A stretch of DNA of 64,000 nucleotides, from NCBI GenBank assembly GCA_036496385.1, contig DASXLD010000094.1:1-64000 (forward strand). Reading direction: 5' to 3'. Both the position numbers and the translations under genes were made by a program. This DNA comes from Schlegelella_A sp036496385. Lineage in GTDB: Bacteria > Pseudomonadota > Gammaproteobacteria > Burkholderiales > Burkholderiaceae_C. The notes beneath the pieces are model-generated. The model saw only the letters and a program-made list of their open reading frames with translations, was not told the origin of the DNA and did no database searches. How positions within the stretch are numbered: position 1 is the stretch's first letter; each line of letters begins with the position of its first letter. Shown one piece after another: positions 51,390 to 59,944 of the stretch.

Positions 51390-52571
51390 TCACGTGCGTT
51401 CGGACGCTTCCGCGCCAATGCCCGACGACGCCTGCATGGCCAGCAGCCCGCCGAGAGCGACCGAGCCGACTGCCGCCGACAGCCACAGCGCCCCGGAACC
51501 CCAGCGATCGAGAGCGAGCCCGAACAGCCAGGGCGCGAGCGCCTGCGCGATCCGTGCCGGCACCATCAGCCAGCCCTGTCGTTCGCCGTAGCCGAGGGCG
51601 CCGAACAGGACCAGCGGCAGCGTCCCCTTGGCGATCGTCAGGATGCCATTGCCGGCGCCGTGCAGGATCGCGAACGCCGCGGCGGCGGGACCACCGACGA
51701 TCACCAGCAGCGCAGCGCCGAGCGGATGCAGCGTCGCCGCAAGCCGCGCCGACAGCAACGGATGAATGCGACTCAGGATGCCGAACTCGAGCAGCCGCCC
51801 GGCGACCTGCGCCGGACCGACGAGCGCACCGACCGCGACCGCGACGGCGAGCGTCGCGCCGCTCGCCTGCAGCAATCGCGGCAGGTGCGCTGCCATCGCG
51901 GTGCTGACGAACCAGGTCGCGGCGAAAACGACGGCGAGCAGAACGGCGGCGCGGCCAGGCTCGCCATCGCCCGCGGCGGCGGATGCGCCGGCAGTCAACA
52001 CCGGGCTCGCCGTCGGTGCTCGCGGCAGCAGCGCGTTGAGCGGCATGCCGAGCACCAGGTGGAGTCCCGCCCACGCCCAGCACGCGCCACGCCAGCCGAC
52101 CTCGCTCTCGAGCAACGCCGAGAGCGGCCAGCCGACCGTGCTCGCGAAGCCGGCGATCAGCGTGATGCCGGTGATCGCGTTGCGCGAGCCGCTGCCGTGC
52201 AAGCGCACGAGCGCAGCGAACGCCGCTTCGTAGAGCCCGCTGCCCATGCCGACGCCGAGGATCGCCCACGCCGCGAACAGACTCCGCGTGCCCTCGGCCA
52301 GCGCGAGCGCGGCGAGGCCGAGCGTAAAGACGAGATTGGTCGCGATCAGGACCGGCCGGCCGCCCCAGCGGTCGATCGCCGCGCCGGCGTGCGGACCGAG
52401 CGCCGCGGAAACGAGGAGCGCAGCCGAGAACGCCGCGAACACCATCGGCGTGGCGACACCGAGGTCACGCGCCATCGGCGCCGCGAGCACCGCCGGCAGG
52501 TAGTACGACGACGCCCACGCGAGCGTCTGCGCCGCGCCGAGTGCAGCGACCGTGCGCGCCTGGCCGCTCAC
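51390..52571 (-). CDS. MFS transporter (CynX/NreB-like)
   Basis: 393 residues with about 12 membrane helices. Motif A-like loops are AAIDRWGGRPVLIATN and ALDRWGSGALWLS. The gene starts with GTG at 52571, overlapping the LysR stop by four bases, so both are one transcript. Transporters paired with LysR regulators in this way often export or import the regulator's inducer. The substrate cannot be read. Confidence 0.88.
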   Translation of the reverse strand: MSGQARTVAALGAAQTLAWASSYYLPAVLAAPMARDLGVATPMVFAAFSAALLVSAALGPHAGAAIDRWGGRPVLIATNLVFTLGLAALALAEGTRSLFAAWAILGVGMGSGLYEAAFAALVRLHGSGSRNAITGITLIAGFASTVGWPLSALLESEVGWRGACWAWAGLHLVLGMPLNALLPRAPTASPVLTAGASAAAGDGEPGRAAVLLAVVFAATWFVSTAMAAHLPRLLQASGATLAVAVAVGALVGPAQVAGRLLEFGILSRIHPLLSARLAATLHPLGAALLVIVGGPAAAAFAILHGAGNGILTIAKGTLPLVLFGALGYGERQGWLMVPARIAQALAPWLFGLALDRWGSGALWLSAAVGSVALGGLLAMQASSGIGAEASERT

Positions 52572-53482
52572 CTTGCCCCTGCCTGCTGCGCGCGCTCCTG
52601 CAGATGGGCGACGAGCCGCTGGCTCGCCGCCGGCAGCGTCTCGTACTGGCGAAAGCAGATCGCGAAGTTGCGCTCGGCCCAGGGATCGCTGATCGGCACC
52701 ATGCGGATGTCGAGACCGGCGGCGCTGCGCCTGCCGAACTCGAGCGGGACGACGCTGACGCCGAGGTTGGCGGCGACGACCCGCAGCGCTGCATCGAAGT
52801 TGGAGACGATGACGCGGTACGCGATCGAGCGACCAGCCTTCGCGGCGGCGCGCTGCAGCATCGCGTGCACCGCCGTCTGCGGCGGCAGGCCGACATGCTC
52901 GGCGTCGAGCGTCTCCTCGAAGCGCAGCGTCGTCCGCTCGGCGAGCGGGTGCCCGGCGTGGACCGCGAGCGCGAGCCGGTCGCGCCGGTACGGCCGCTGG
53001 CGCAGCCCGTCGAAGTCGACGCTGTCCCAGCAGACGCCGAGCGACGCGCTGCCCTCCTTCAGCTGGCGGACGAGGTCACGCGAGAAGCGCTCTTCGATGT
53101 CGACCTTGATGTTGCGGTTGGCCGGCTCGCGCATGAACGCGGCGATGTCGTCGAGCAGCGCGTCGGCGATCGCGGAGGCGGTCGCGATCAGGCGCACGTG
53201 GCCCTGGATGCCGCCACTGAACGCTGCCGCATCGCCGGCGATCCGGTTCATCGTGAAGAGCACCGTGCGCGCGTGATCGAGCAGGGCGAGGCCGGCGGGC
53301 GTCGGCTGGACGCCGCGGCGGCCGCGCATCAGCAGCTCGACGCCGAGGTCGTCCTCGAGCTGGGCGATCCGCTTGCTGATCGCCGACGGCTCGATGTGCT
53401 CCTGCTCGGCAACCCGTGCCATCGTCCGGCACTCGCACACGGCGACGAACAGGCGCAGCGTCTTGACGTCGAGATCGCGCAC
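52568..53482 (-). CDS. LysR-type transcriptional regulator
   Basis: 304 residues. N-terminal winged helix: VRDLDVKTLRLFVAVCECRTM, with the recognition helix AEQEHIEPSAISKRIAQLEDDLG and RGVQPTPAGLALLDHA. An effector-binding domain follows (about 95-300). GTG 53482 is chosen because LysR proteins normally begin about five residues before LKTLRLFV; the open frame upstream is unstructured Arg-rich sequence. Divergent from the CoA-transferase gene across a 191-base region holding an inverted repeat. Likely controls both directions. Confidence 0.93.
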   Translation of the reverse strand: MRDLDVKTLRLFVAVCECRTMARVAEQEHIEPSAISKRIAQLEDDLGVELLMRGRRGVQPTPAGLALLDHARTVLFTMNRIAGDAAAFSGGIQGHVRLIATASAIADALLDDIAAFMREPANRNIKVDIEERFSRDLVRQLKEGSASLGVCWDSVDFDGLRQRPYRRDRLALAVHAGHPLAERTTLRFEETLDAEHVGLPPQTAVHAMLQRAAAKAGRSIAYRVIVSNFDAALRVVAANLGVSVVPLEFGRRSAAGLDIRMVPISDPWAERNFAICFRQYETLPAASQRLVAHLQERAQQAGAR

Positions 53483-53501
53483 GGCCGCGATGATGCGCTT
53501 T

Positions 53502-53563
53502 GACGTTCCGGTCCGGAAACGCGGAGATTCCGGGAGACCACGGTCCGGAAGCGGCGGAACGTC
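53502..53563. promoter_or_regulatory. Inverted-repeat region in the LysR/CoA-transferase divergent promoter
   Basis: GACGTTCCG (53502-53510) is matched by its exact complement CGGAACGTC (53555-53563). A palindrome TTCCGGTCCGGAA sits at 53506-53518, and further partial copies of the same half-site occur at 53528-53534 and 53542-53550. Repeated half-sites next to a LysR gene fit a regulator-binding region. Confidence 0.5.
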
Positions 53564-53673
53564 TAGAGTGGCGCCCGACGCCGGCATCAGCGATCGGCGA
53601 CCCAAAGGCCAGCCGCCATGCCGAAGACGTTCCGCCCCGCGCCCGTGGTCGTGCCGCACGGCCTGGAGCCGGC

Positions 53674-54834
53674 ATGACGACGAGCGAGCACACCGGCCTG
53701 CCTCTCGACGGCATCCGCGTCGTCGAGTTCACCCACATGGTGATGGGGCCGACGTGCGGAATGATCCTCGCCGACCTCGGTGCCGAGGTGATCAAGGTCG
53801 AGCCGCCCGGCGGTGACAAGACGAGGAACCTCCCCGGCCTCGGCATCGGCTTCTTCCGCTCGTTCAACCGCAACAAGAAGAGCGTCGTCGTCGACATCCA
53901 GTCGGAAGCGGGCCGCGCCGCGGCGCGCGAGCTGATCGCGACCAGCGACGTCGTCCTCGAGAACTTCCGCCCGGGGCTGATGGCATCGTTCGGCCTCGAC
54001 CACGCGTCGCTCGCGGCGGACTATCCCCACCTGGTCTACGTGTCGCACAAGGGCTTCCTGCCCGGGCCCTACGAGCGCCGCGTCGCCCTCGACGAGGTCG
54101 TGCAGATGATGGGCGGCCTGTCGTACATGACCGGGCCGCCGGGCCGGCCGCTGCGCGCCGGGACGTCGGTCAACGACATCATGGGCGGCATGTTCGGCGC
54201 GATCGGCGTCCTCGCCGCGCTGCGCGAGCGCGATCGCACCGGGCGCGGCCAGGGAGTGCAGAGCGCGCTGTTCGAGAACTGCGTGTTCCTGTCGGCGCAG
54301 AACATGCAGCAGCACCTGATGACCGGCGAGCCGGTGCCGCCGATGCCGGCGCGCGTGTCGTCGTGGAGCGTCTACGACGTCTTCACGCTGAAGGACGACG
54401 AGCAGCTCTTCATCGGCGCCGTCAGCGACCGCCAGTTCCAGATCCTGTGCCGCGTTCTCGAGGCGCCCGGGCTCGCCGCCGACCCCGCCCTGGCGACCAA
54501 CGAGAAGCGCGTCGCCATGCGTCCCGAGCTGCTGAAGACGCTCGGCGAGATCCTGCGCCACCACGACGTCGCCGAGCTCGTCCCGAAGCTCGAGGCGAAC
54601 GGCCTGCCGTACGCGCCGATCGTCAAGCCCGAGCAGCTCGTCCACGACCGCCACCTGAAGGAGAGCGGCGGCCTGGTGCCGATGCAGACCGAGGATGGCG
54701 GAACGACCGACGTCGTCCTCTTGCCGATCACGCTCGACGGCCGCCGGCTCGGCGTGCGCCGGCCGCTGCCGCGCGCCGGCGAGCACGACGACGAGATCCT
54801 CGCCGCGCTGCCGAGTCGCGCCCACCCGATCTGA
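53674..54834 (+). CDS. CaiB/BaiF family (class III) CoA-transferase
   Basis: 386 residues. Transfers CoA between acyl groups through an Asp-linked anhydride. The catalytic Asp is D168 in GTSVNDIMGGMFGAIG. Other family features: PLDGIRVVEFTHMVMGPTCGM at the N-terminus, ADLGAEVIKVEPPGGD, LENFRPG, QGVQSALFENCV. ATG 53674 is chosen to match this N-terminus. First gene rightward from the LysR promoter. The next gene, a Bug-type binding protein, is a frequent companion of such CoA-transferases in Burkholderiales. Substrate unknown. Confidence 0.93.
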   Translation: MTTSEHTGLPLDGIRVVEFTHMVMGPTCGMILADLGAEVIKVEPPGGDKTRNLPGLGIGFFRSFNRNKKSVVVDIQSEAGRAAARELIATSDVVLENFRPGLMASFGLDHASLAADYPHLVYVSHKGFLPGPYERRVALDEVVQMMGGLSYMTGPPGRPLRAGTSVNDIMGGMFGAIGVLAALRERDRTGRGQGVQSALFENCVFLSAQNMQQHLMTGEPVPPMPARVSSWSVYDVFTLKDDEQLFIGAVSDRQFQILCRVLEAPGLAADPALATNEKRVAMRPELLKTLGEILRHHDVAELVPKLEANGLPYAPIVKPEQLVHDRHLKESGGLVPMQTEDGGTTDVVLLPITLDGRRLGVRRPLPRAGEHDDEILAALPSRAHPI

Positions 54835-54862
54835 GCTTCGCACCACGTCCAGGAGACCCTCG

Positions 54863-55846
54863 ATGATCGTCCTCGCCGCCGCACGCCGACGCGCGCTGCT
54901 CGTGGTCGCCGCGGCTGCGGCGTGCAGCGCGCTGGCGCCGGCGCACGCTGCCGACCGGCCGCCCCTGCGCGTGATCCTGCCGGTCAGCGCCGGCTCCGGG
55001 GTCGACACGATCGTTCGTGCCGTGGCGCCGGCGCTGAGCAAGGAGCTCGGCGGCCAGGCGGTCGTGATCGAGAATCTGCCCGGTGCGGGCGGCATCACCG
55101 GCACCTCCGCGCTCGTCAAGGCGGCGCCCGACGGCAACACGATCGCATTCGTCTCCAACAACCACGCCGTCAATCCGAGCGTCTACAAGAAGATGCCGTA
55201 CGACAGCCTGGCCGACATCACGGCGATCAGCGTCGTCGGCGCAACGCCGTTCGTGCTCGTCGTCAATCCGACCAAGCTGCCGGCGAAGAACGCGAACGAG
55301 CTGGTCGCGCTGCTGAAGGCCAGGCCCGGCGCCTACAACCTCGCGTCGTCGGGCAACGGCACGATCATCCATCTCGCCGGCGAGATGTTCGACGAGGCCG
55401 CCGGCGTCGACGCCAAGCACATCCCGTACAAGGGCGTCGGGCCGATGCTCGCCGACCTGATCGGCGGCCAGGTCGACTTCGGCGTCGTCGCCGTCCCTGC
55501 CGTACAAGGGCACTTGAAGAACGGCACGCTGCGCGCGATCGGCGTCATGGGCAAGACGCGCGTGCCTTCGCTGGCGGACGTGCCGACGCTCGCCGAGCAG
55601 GGCTTCGACGTCGACGTCGCCGGCTGGTTCGCCGTGATCGGCCCACCGAAGCTGCCCGCCGCCGAAGTGAAGCGCCTGCACGGCGCGGTGGTCGCGGCGT
55701 TCGCCGAATCCGACGTCCGCGCAGCGATGGCCAAGCAGGAGAACGTCATCAACCCGACGACGCCGGAAGCGGCGGCGCAAGTGCTGAAGAGCGAGCAGGA
55801 GCGGTACGCTCGCCTCGTCAGGAAGGCGAACATCTCGCTCGACTGA
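54863..55846 (+). CDS. Tripartite tricarboxylate transporter substrate-binding protein (Bug/TctC family)
   Basis: 327 residues. Signal peptide (1-30, ending PAHAADRP). Family motifs: RVILPVSAGSGVDTIVRAVA, NLPGAGGITGTSALVKAAPDG, YKGVGPMLADLIGGQVDFG. It binds a small carboxylate in the periplasm. No TctA/TctB membrane partner is adjacent, making it an orphan binder as is common in Burkholderiales. Ribosome site CAGGAG is 8 bases before the ATG. 28 bases after the CoA-transferase. Confidence 0.93.
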   Translation: MIVLAAARRRALLVVAAAAACSALAPAHAADRPPLRVILPVSAGSGVDTIVRAVAPALSKELGGQAVVIENLPGAGGITGTSALVKAAPDGNTIAFVSNNHAVNPSVYKKMPYDSLADITAISVVGATPFVLVVNPTKLPAKNANELVALLKARPGAYNLASSGNGTIIHLAGEMFDEAAGVDAKHIPYKGVGPMLADLIGGQVDFGVVAVPAVQGHLKNGTLRAIGVMGKTRVPSLADVPTLAEQGFDVDVAGWFAVIGPPKLPAAEVKRLHGAVVAAFAESDVRAAMAKQENVINPTTPEAAAQVLKSEQERYARLVRKANISLD

Positions 55847-55867
55847 GCGCTTTGAGAAAGACACCGC

Positions 55868-56392
55868 ATGCCCCTCTACCGGATCGACGACAGGACGCCG
55901 CAAGTCGCCGCCTCCGCCTATGTCGCCGACGCGGCGACACTGATCGGCAGCGTCGTCGTCGGCGAGCGCGCGAGCTTCTGGACCGGCGCGAGCGCGCGCG
56001 GCGACAACGAGACGATCGTGCTCGGCGCCGACAGCAACGTCCAGGAAGGCGCGGTGCTGCACGCCGACCCGGGCTTCCCGCTGACGATCGGCGCGCGCGT
56101 CACGGTCGGCCACCAGGCGATGCTGCACGGCTGCACGGTCGGCGACGGGTCGCTGATCGGCATCCAGGCGGTGGTGATGAACGGCGCGGTGATCGGCGCG
56201 AGTTGCCTGGTCGGCGCCGGTGCGATCGTGACCGAAGGCAAGTCGTTCCCCGACCGATCGCTCATCATCGGTGCACCGGCCAAGCTGGCGCGGCCGCTGA
56301 GCGACCAGGAAGTCGCCGGCATCGAGCGCGCCGCCGCCGGCTACGTCGAGCGCGGCGCACACTTCCGCGCCAAGCTGGTGCGGATCGACTGA
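55868..56392 (+). CDS. Gamma-class carbonic anhydrase-like hexapeptide-repeat protein (YrdA/PaaY type)
   Basis: 174 residues forming a left-handed beta helix. Hexapeptide repeats run from SAYVADAATLIGSVVVGERASFW to VGAGAIVTEG. Metal-site candidates in VTVGHQAMLHGCTVGD and the preceding LHADPG give the usual three histidines. Family members are gamma-carbonic anhydrases or PaaY-type thioesterases; next to a CoA-transferase, thioesterase action is possible. Sits 21 bases after the Bug protein and 36 before hppD. Confidence 0.9.
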   Translation: MPLYRIDDRTPQVAASAYVADAATLIGSVVVGERASFWTGASARGDNETIVLGADSNVQEGAVLHADPGFPLTIGARVTVGHQAMLHGCTVGDGSLIGIQAVVMNGAVIGASCLVGAGAIVTEGKSFPDRSLIIGAPAKLARPLSDQEVAGIERAAAGYVERGAHFRAKLVRID

Positions 56393-56428
56393 CGAGGCGG
56401 CGTCGCTGCCGCCGGACGGAGCACGGTA

Positions 56429-57505
56429 ATGGCTGATCTGTTCGACAACCCGATGGGCCTGACGGGGTTCGAGTTCGTCGAGTTCGCGTCGCCGAACCCG
56501 GGAACGCTCGAGCCGGTGTTCGAGAAGCTCGGCTTCAGCGAGGTCGCTCGCCATCGCTCGAAGGACGTCTCCTTGTTCCGCCAGGGCGACGTCAACTTCA
56601 TCGTCAACCGCGAGGCGAAGAGCTACGCCGGCTACTTCGCCGCCGAGCACGGGCCGTCGGCGTGCGGCCTGGCGTTTCGCGTCCGCGACTCGCACCAGGC
56701 GTACTCGCGCGCGCTCGAGCTCGGCGCGCAGCCGCTCGAGATGCCGACCGGGCCGATGGAGCTGCGGCTGCCGGCGATCAAGGGCATCGGCGGCGCGCCG
56801 CTCTACCTGATCGACCGCTTCGAGGAGGGCCGGTCGATCTACGACATCGATTTCGAGTTCCTGCCCGGGGTCGAGCGCCGGCCGGCCGGCTTCGGCCTGC
56901 ACACGCTCGACCACCTGACGCACAACGTCTACCGCGGCCGGATGGCGTTCTGGGCGGGGTTCTACGAGCGCCTCTTCAACTTCCGCGAGATCCGCTACTT
57001 CGACATCCAGGGCGAGTACACCGGGCTGACGTCGAAGGCGATGACCGCGCCCGACGGCAGGATCCGCATTCCGCTCAACGAGGAGTCGAAGAAGGGGTCG
57101 GGGCAGATCGAGGAATTCCTGATGAAGTTCAACGGCGAGGGCATTCAGCACGTCGCGCTCCTCACCGACGACCTGTTCGCGACGATCGACAAGCTGAGTC
57201 TCGCCGGCGTGCCCCTGCTCGCCGCACCGAACGACATCTACTACGAGATGCTCGAGCAGCGCCTGCCCGGCCACGGCCAGGACATCGCTGCGCTCAAGAC
57301 GCGCGGCATCCTCGTCGACGGCAGCACCGAAGGGGGCAAGCCGAGGCTGCTGCTGCAGATCTTCTCGGAGACCTTGCTCGGCCCGGTCTTTTTCGAGTTC
57401 ATCCAGAGGAAAGGCGACGAAGGCTTCGGCGAAGGAAACTTCAAGGCGCTGTTCGAATCGATCGAGCGCGACCAGGTGCGGCGCGGCGTTCTGGAGACGA
57501 CATGA
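56429..57505 (+). CDS. hppD: 4-Hydroxyphenylpyruvate dioxygenase
   Basis: 358 residues. Fe(II) enzyme converting 4-hydroxyphenylpyruvate to homogentisate in tyrosine catabolism. Ligands align with the Pseudomonas enzyme (H161, H240, E322): here H162 (TLDHLTHNV), H241 (GIQHVAL) and E323 (PVFFEFIQRKGD). The C-terminal GEGNFKALFESIERDQ is family-typical. The stop overlaps the hmgA ATG by four bases, so the two are translationally coupled. Homogentisate can polymerise to brown pyomelanin if hmgA is limiting. Confidence 0.97.
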   Translation: MADLFDNPMGLTGFEFVEFASPNPGTLEPVFEKLGFSEVARHRSKDVSLFRQGDVNFIVNREAKSYAGYFAAEHGPSACGLAFRVRDSHQAYSRALELGAQPLEMPTGPMELRLPAIKGIGGAPLYLIDRFEEGRSIYDIDFEFLPGVERRPAGFGLHTLDHLTHNVYRGRMAFWAGFYERLFNFREIRYFDIQGEYTGLTSKAMTAPDGRIRIPLNEESKKGSGQIEEFLMKFNGEGIQHVALLTDDLFATIDKLSLAGVPLLAAPNDIYYEMLEQRLPGHGQDIAALKTRGILVDGSTEGGKPRLLLQIFSETLLGPVFFEFIQRKGDEGFGEGNFKALFESIERDQVRRGVLETT

Positions 57506-58845
57506 GCGGCGCCGCCGCCGCATCGGACGGCTACCAGTCGGGCTTTGGCAACACCTTCGCGACCGAAGCGCTCGCCGGTGCGCTGCCGGTCGGCCGCAAC
57601 TCGCCGCAGCGCTGCCCCTACGGCCTCTACGCCGAGCAGCTGAGCGGCACCGCGTTCACCGCGCCGCGCGCCGACAACCGGAGAACATGGCTCTACCGGA
57701 TCCGCCCGTCGGCGATGCACGAGCCGTTCGCGCGCATCGACGACGGCCGCATCGTCAGTGCATTCGACGACGTCGAGGCGACGCCCAACCAGCTGCGCTG
57801 GAACCCGCTGCCGATGCCGGCCGAGCCGACCGACTTCATCGACGGCCTCGTCACGATGGCGGGCAGCGGCGGCCCTGAGGCGCAGACCGGCGCGGCGGCT
57901 CATCTCTATGTGGCGAACCGCTCGATGCAGCGGCGCGCGTTCTACGACGCCGACGGCGAGCTGCTCATCGTCCCGCAGCAGGGGCGGCAACGCTTCGTCA
58001 CCGAGCTCGGAACGATCGATGCCGAGCCGCAGGAGATCGTCGTCATCCCGCGCGGCGTGCGTTTTCGGGTCGAGCTGCTCGACCCGAGCGGCCGCGTCGT
58101 CGAAGGCGCAGCGGGCGAAGCGCGCGGCTATGTCTGCGAGAACTTCGGCGCCCATTTCCGCCTGCCCGACCTCGGCCCGATCGGCTCGAACGGCCTCGCC
58201 AACCCGCGCGACTTCCTGACGCCGGTCGCACGCTACGAGGACATTGAGGAGCCGCATTGGCTCGTCGCCAAGTTCCAGGGCCACCTCTGGTCGGCGGCGA
58301 TGGACCACTCGCCGTTCGATGTCGTCGGCTGGCACGGCAACTACGCGCCGTACAAGTACGACCTCAGGCGCTTCAACGCGATCGGCTCGATCAGCCACGA
58401 CCACCCGGATCCGTCGATCTTCCTCGTCCTGCACAGCGCATCCGACACGCCCGGCGTGAGCAACATCGACTTCGTCGCCTTCGCGCCGCGCACGCTGGTC
58501 ATGCAGGACACGTTCCGGCCGCCCTGGTTTCACCGCAACGTCGCGAGCGAGTTCATGGGCCTTGTGCACGGCGCCTACGACGCCAAGGCCGAAGGCTTCG
58601 TTCCCGGCGGCGCGAGCCTGCACAACAGCATGACCGGCCACGGTCCCGACGCCCAGACCTTCGAGAAGGCGAGCCACGCCGATCTCTCGAAGCCCGACGT
58701 GATCAAGGACACGATGGCGTTCATGTTCGAGTCGCGCGCGGTGTGGCGACCGACGCGCCACGCGCTCGAAGCGGCGGAGTTGCAGGACGACTACTTCCGC
58801 TGCTGGCAGGGTCTGCGCAAACACTTCGACCCGCATCGGCGCTGA
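57502..58845 (+). CDS. hmgA: Homogentisate 1,2-dioxygenase
   Basis: 447 residues, the family's full length. Opens the homogentisate ring to maleylacetoacetate. Motifs: YQSGFGNTFATEALAGALP at the N-terminus, DVVGWHGNYAPYKYDLRRFN, PPWFHRNVASEFMGL (His and Glu ligands) and GGASLHNSMTGHGPD. Coupled to hppD. The next pathway genes (maleylacetoacetate isomerase, fumarylacetoacetase) are not in the window; a convergent hydrolase follows instead. Confidence 0.98.
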   Translation: MSGAAAASDGYQSGFGNTFATEALAGALPVGRNSPQRCPYGLYAEQLSGTAFTAPRADNRRTWLYRIRPSAMHEPFARIDDGRIVSAFDDVEATPNQLRWNPLPMPAEPTDFIDGLVTMAGSGGPEAQTGAAAHLYVANRSMQRRAFYDADGELLIVPQQGRQRFVTELGTIDAEPQEIVVIPRGVRFRVELLDPSGRVVEGAAGEARGYVCENFGAHFRLPDLGPIGSNGLANPRDFLTPVARYEDIEEPHWLVAKFQGHLWSAAMDHSPFDVVGWHGNYAPYKYDLRRFNAIGSISHDHPDPSIFLVLHSASDTPGVSNIDFVAFAPRTLVMQDTFRPPWFHRNVASEFMGLVHGAYDAKAEGFVPGGASLHNSMTGHGPDAQTFEKASHADLSKPDVIKDTMAFMFESRAVWRPTRHALEAAELQDDYFRCWQGLRKHFDPHRR

Positions 58846-58899
58846 GCCGGCAGCGAAGCCTGGCCAGAACTCGCCGCAGACCTCGGGAGGCCGGGACCG

Positions 58900-59808
58900 T
58901 CAGCCGACACCGAAGAACTCGCGCAGGGCGATACGGTACTGCTCGACGCCGCGCCAGCTCGTCGTCGAGTGGGTACCGCCGTCGACGAGGACCAAGCGCT
59001 TGGCCGCGCTCGCGCGCTCGTACAGCAGCTCGCCGAAGCGCGCCGGCACGACCGTGTCGCTGCTGCCGTGGACGACGAGCAGCGGCGCCTTGATCCGCGG
59101 CACCGTCGCGAGCGAATCGAAGCGCTCGGTGATCAGCATCGAGATCGGCAGCCAGCCCCATTTGAAAGTACCGAACATGTCGCGAATCGAGGTGAACGTT
59201 CCCTCGACGATCACGCCCTTCGGCGCTTCTGCCATCGGCGCATCGGCAAGAGCCGCGGCGAGCTGCAGCGCGACGGCGCCGCCGAGCGAGTGGCCGAACA
59301 CGTAGCATGGCCGCTCGCGCCGATGCGCGCCGAGCCAATGCCACGCCGCGGCGGCGTCCTCGAGGACGCCGGCCTCGGACGGCGGCTCGTCGCTGCTGGC
59401 GCCGAAGCCGCGATAGTCGATCGCGAGCACCGAGAAGCCGAGGTCGCGCATCTGCTCGATGCGAAAGACGCTGCGGCCGAGGTTCTGCCGCGCGCCGTGC
59501 AGGAAGAGCAGCAGCGGCGCATCGGCGCTGGCGTTCGGCGCGAACAGGCCGTGCAGGCGGATCGGCCGCCCCGCCGATGCCGAGACGTGCTCGATCCAGA
59601 CGCTTTCCATGGCTTGGGAGCGCGCGCTCCGCGCGAGCTCGTCGGCAGACGCCGGCGGCACCGGCAGGGCCTGGAAGATCCACCTGCGCTGCTGCGTGCC
59701 GAGGGTCGCCCAGCCCGCCGAGAGGCCGCCGAAGACGACCAGCATGGCGGCGACGAGCGTCAGCCGGCGCGGTGTCGACACCAATCGCTGCAATTCTTGA
59801 GCTTCCAT
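58900..59808 (-). CDS. Membrane-anchored alpha/beta hydrolase (BEM46/ABHD-like)
   Basis: 302 residues. N-terminal membrane anchor (about 15-33, LTLVAAMLVVFGGLSAGW) and an alpha/beta hydrolase core: oxyanion loop LLFLHGARQNLG, nucleophile Ser in VFGHSLGGAVAL, acid Asp in VHGSSDTVVPARFG, His in VDGGTHSTTSW. The layout matches ABHD13/Bem46-like serine hydrolases. ATG 59808 is preferred; ATG 59853 would add 15 polar residues. Substrate unknown. Convergent with hmgA (54 bases) and divergent from the crystallin-type gene. Confidence 0.88.
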   Translation of the reverse strand: MEAQELQRLVSTPRRLTLVAAMLVVFGGLSAGWATLGTQQRRWIFQALPVPPASADELARSARSQAMESVWIEHVSASAGRPIRLHGLFAPNASADAPLLLFLHGARQNLGRSVFRIEQMRDLGFSVLAIDYRGFGASSDEPPSEAGVLEDAAAAWHWLGAHRRERPCYVFGHSLGGAVALQLAAALADAPMAEAPKGVIVEGTFTSIRDMFGTFKWGWLPISMLITERFDSLATVPRIKAPLLVVHGSSDTVVPARFGELLYERASAAKRLVLVDGGTHSTTSWRGVEQYRIALREFFGVG

Positions 59809-59944
59809 GACCTGGCGATGACTTTCTTGACAGTTTCCGGCGTTGTCCTGCACGGCCCTCGGGTGTCATCGGACAACGCAGCAGCATGCCAACGCGTTGA
59901 ATCGGGACCACCGCAACCGATTGCTGCAGAGCAAACCACGCGCC

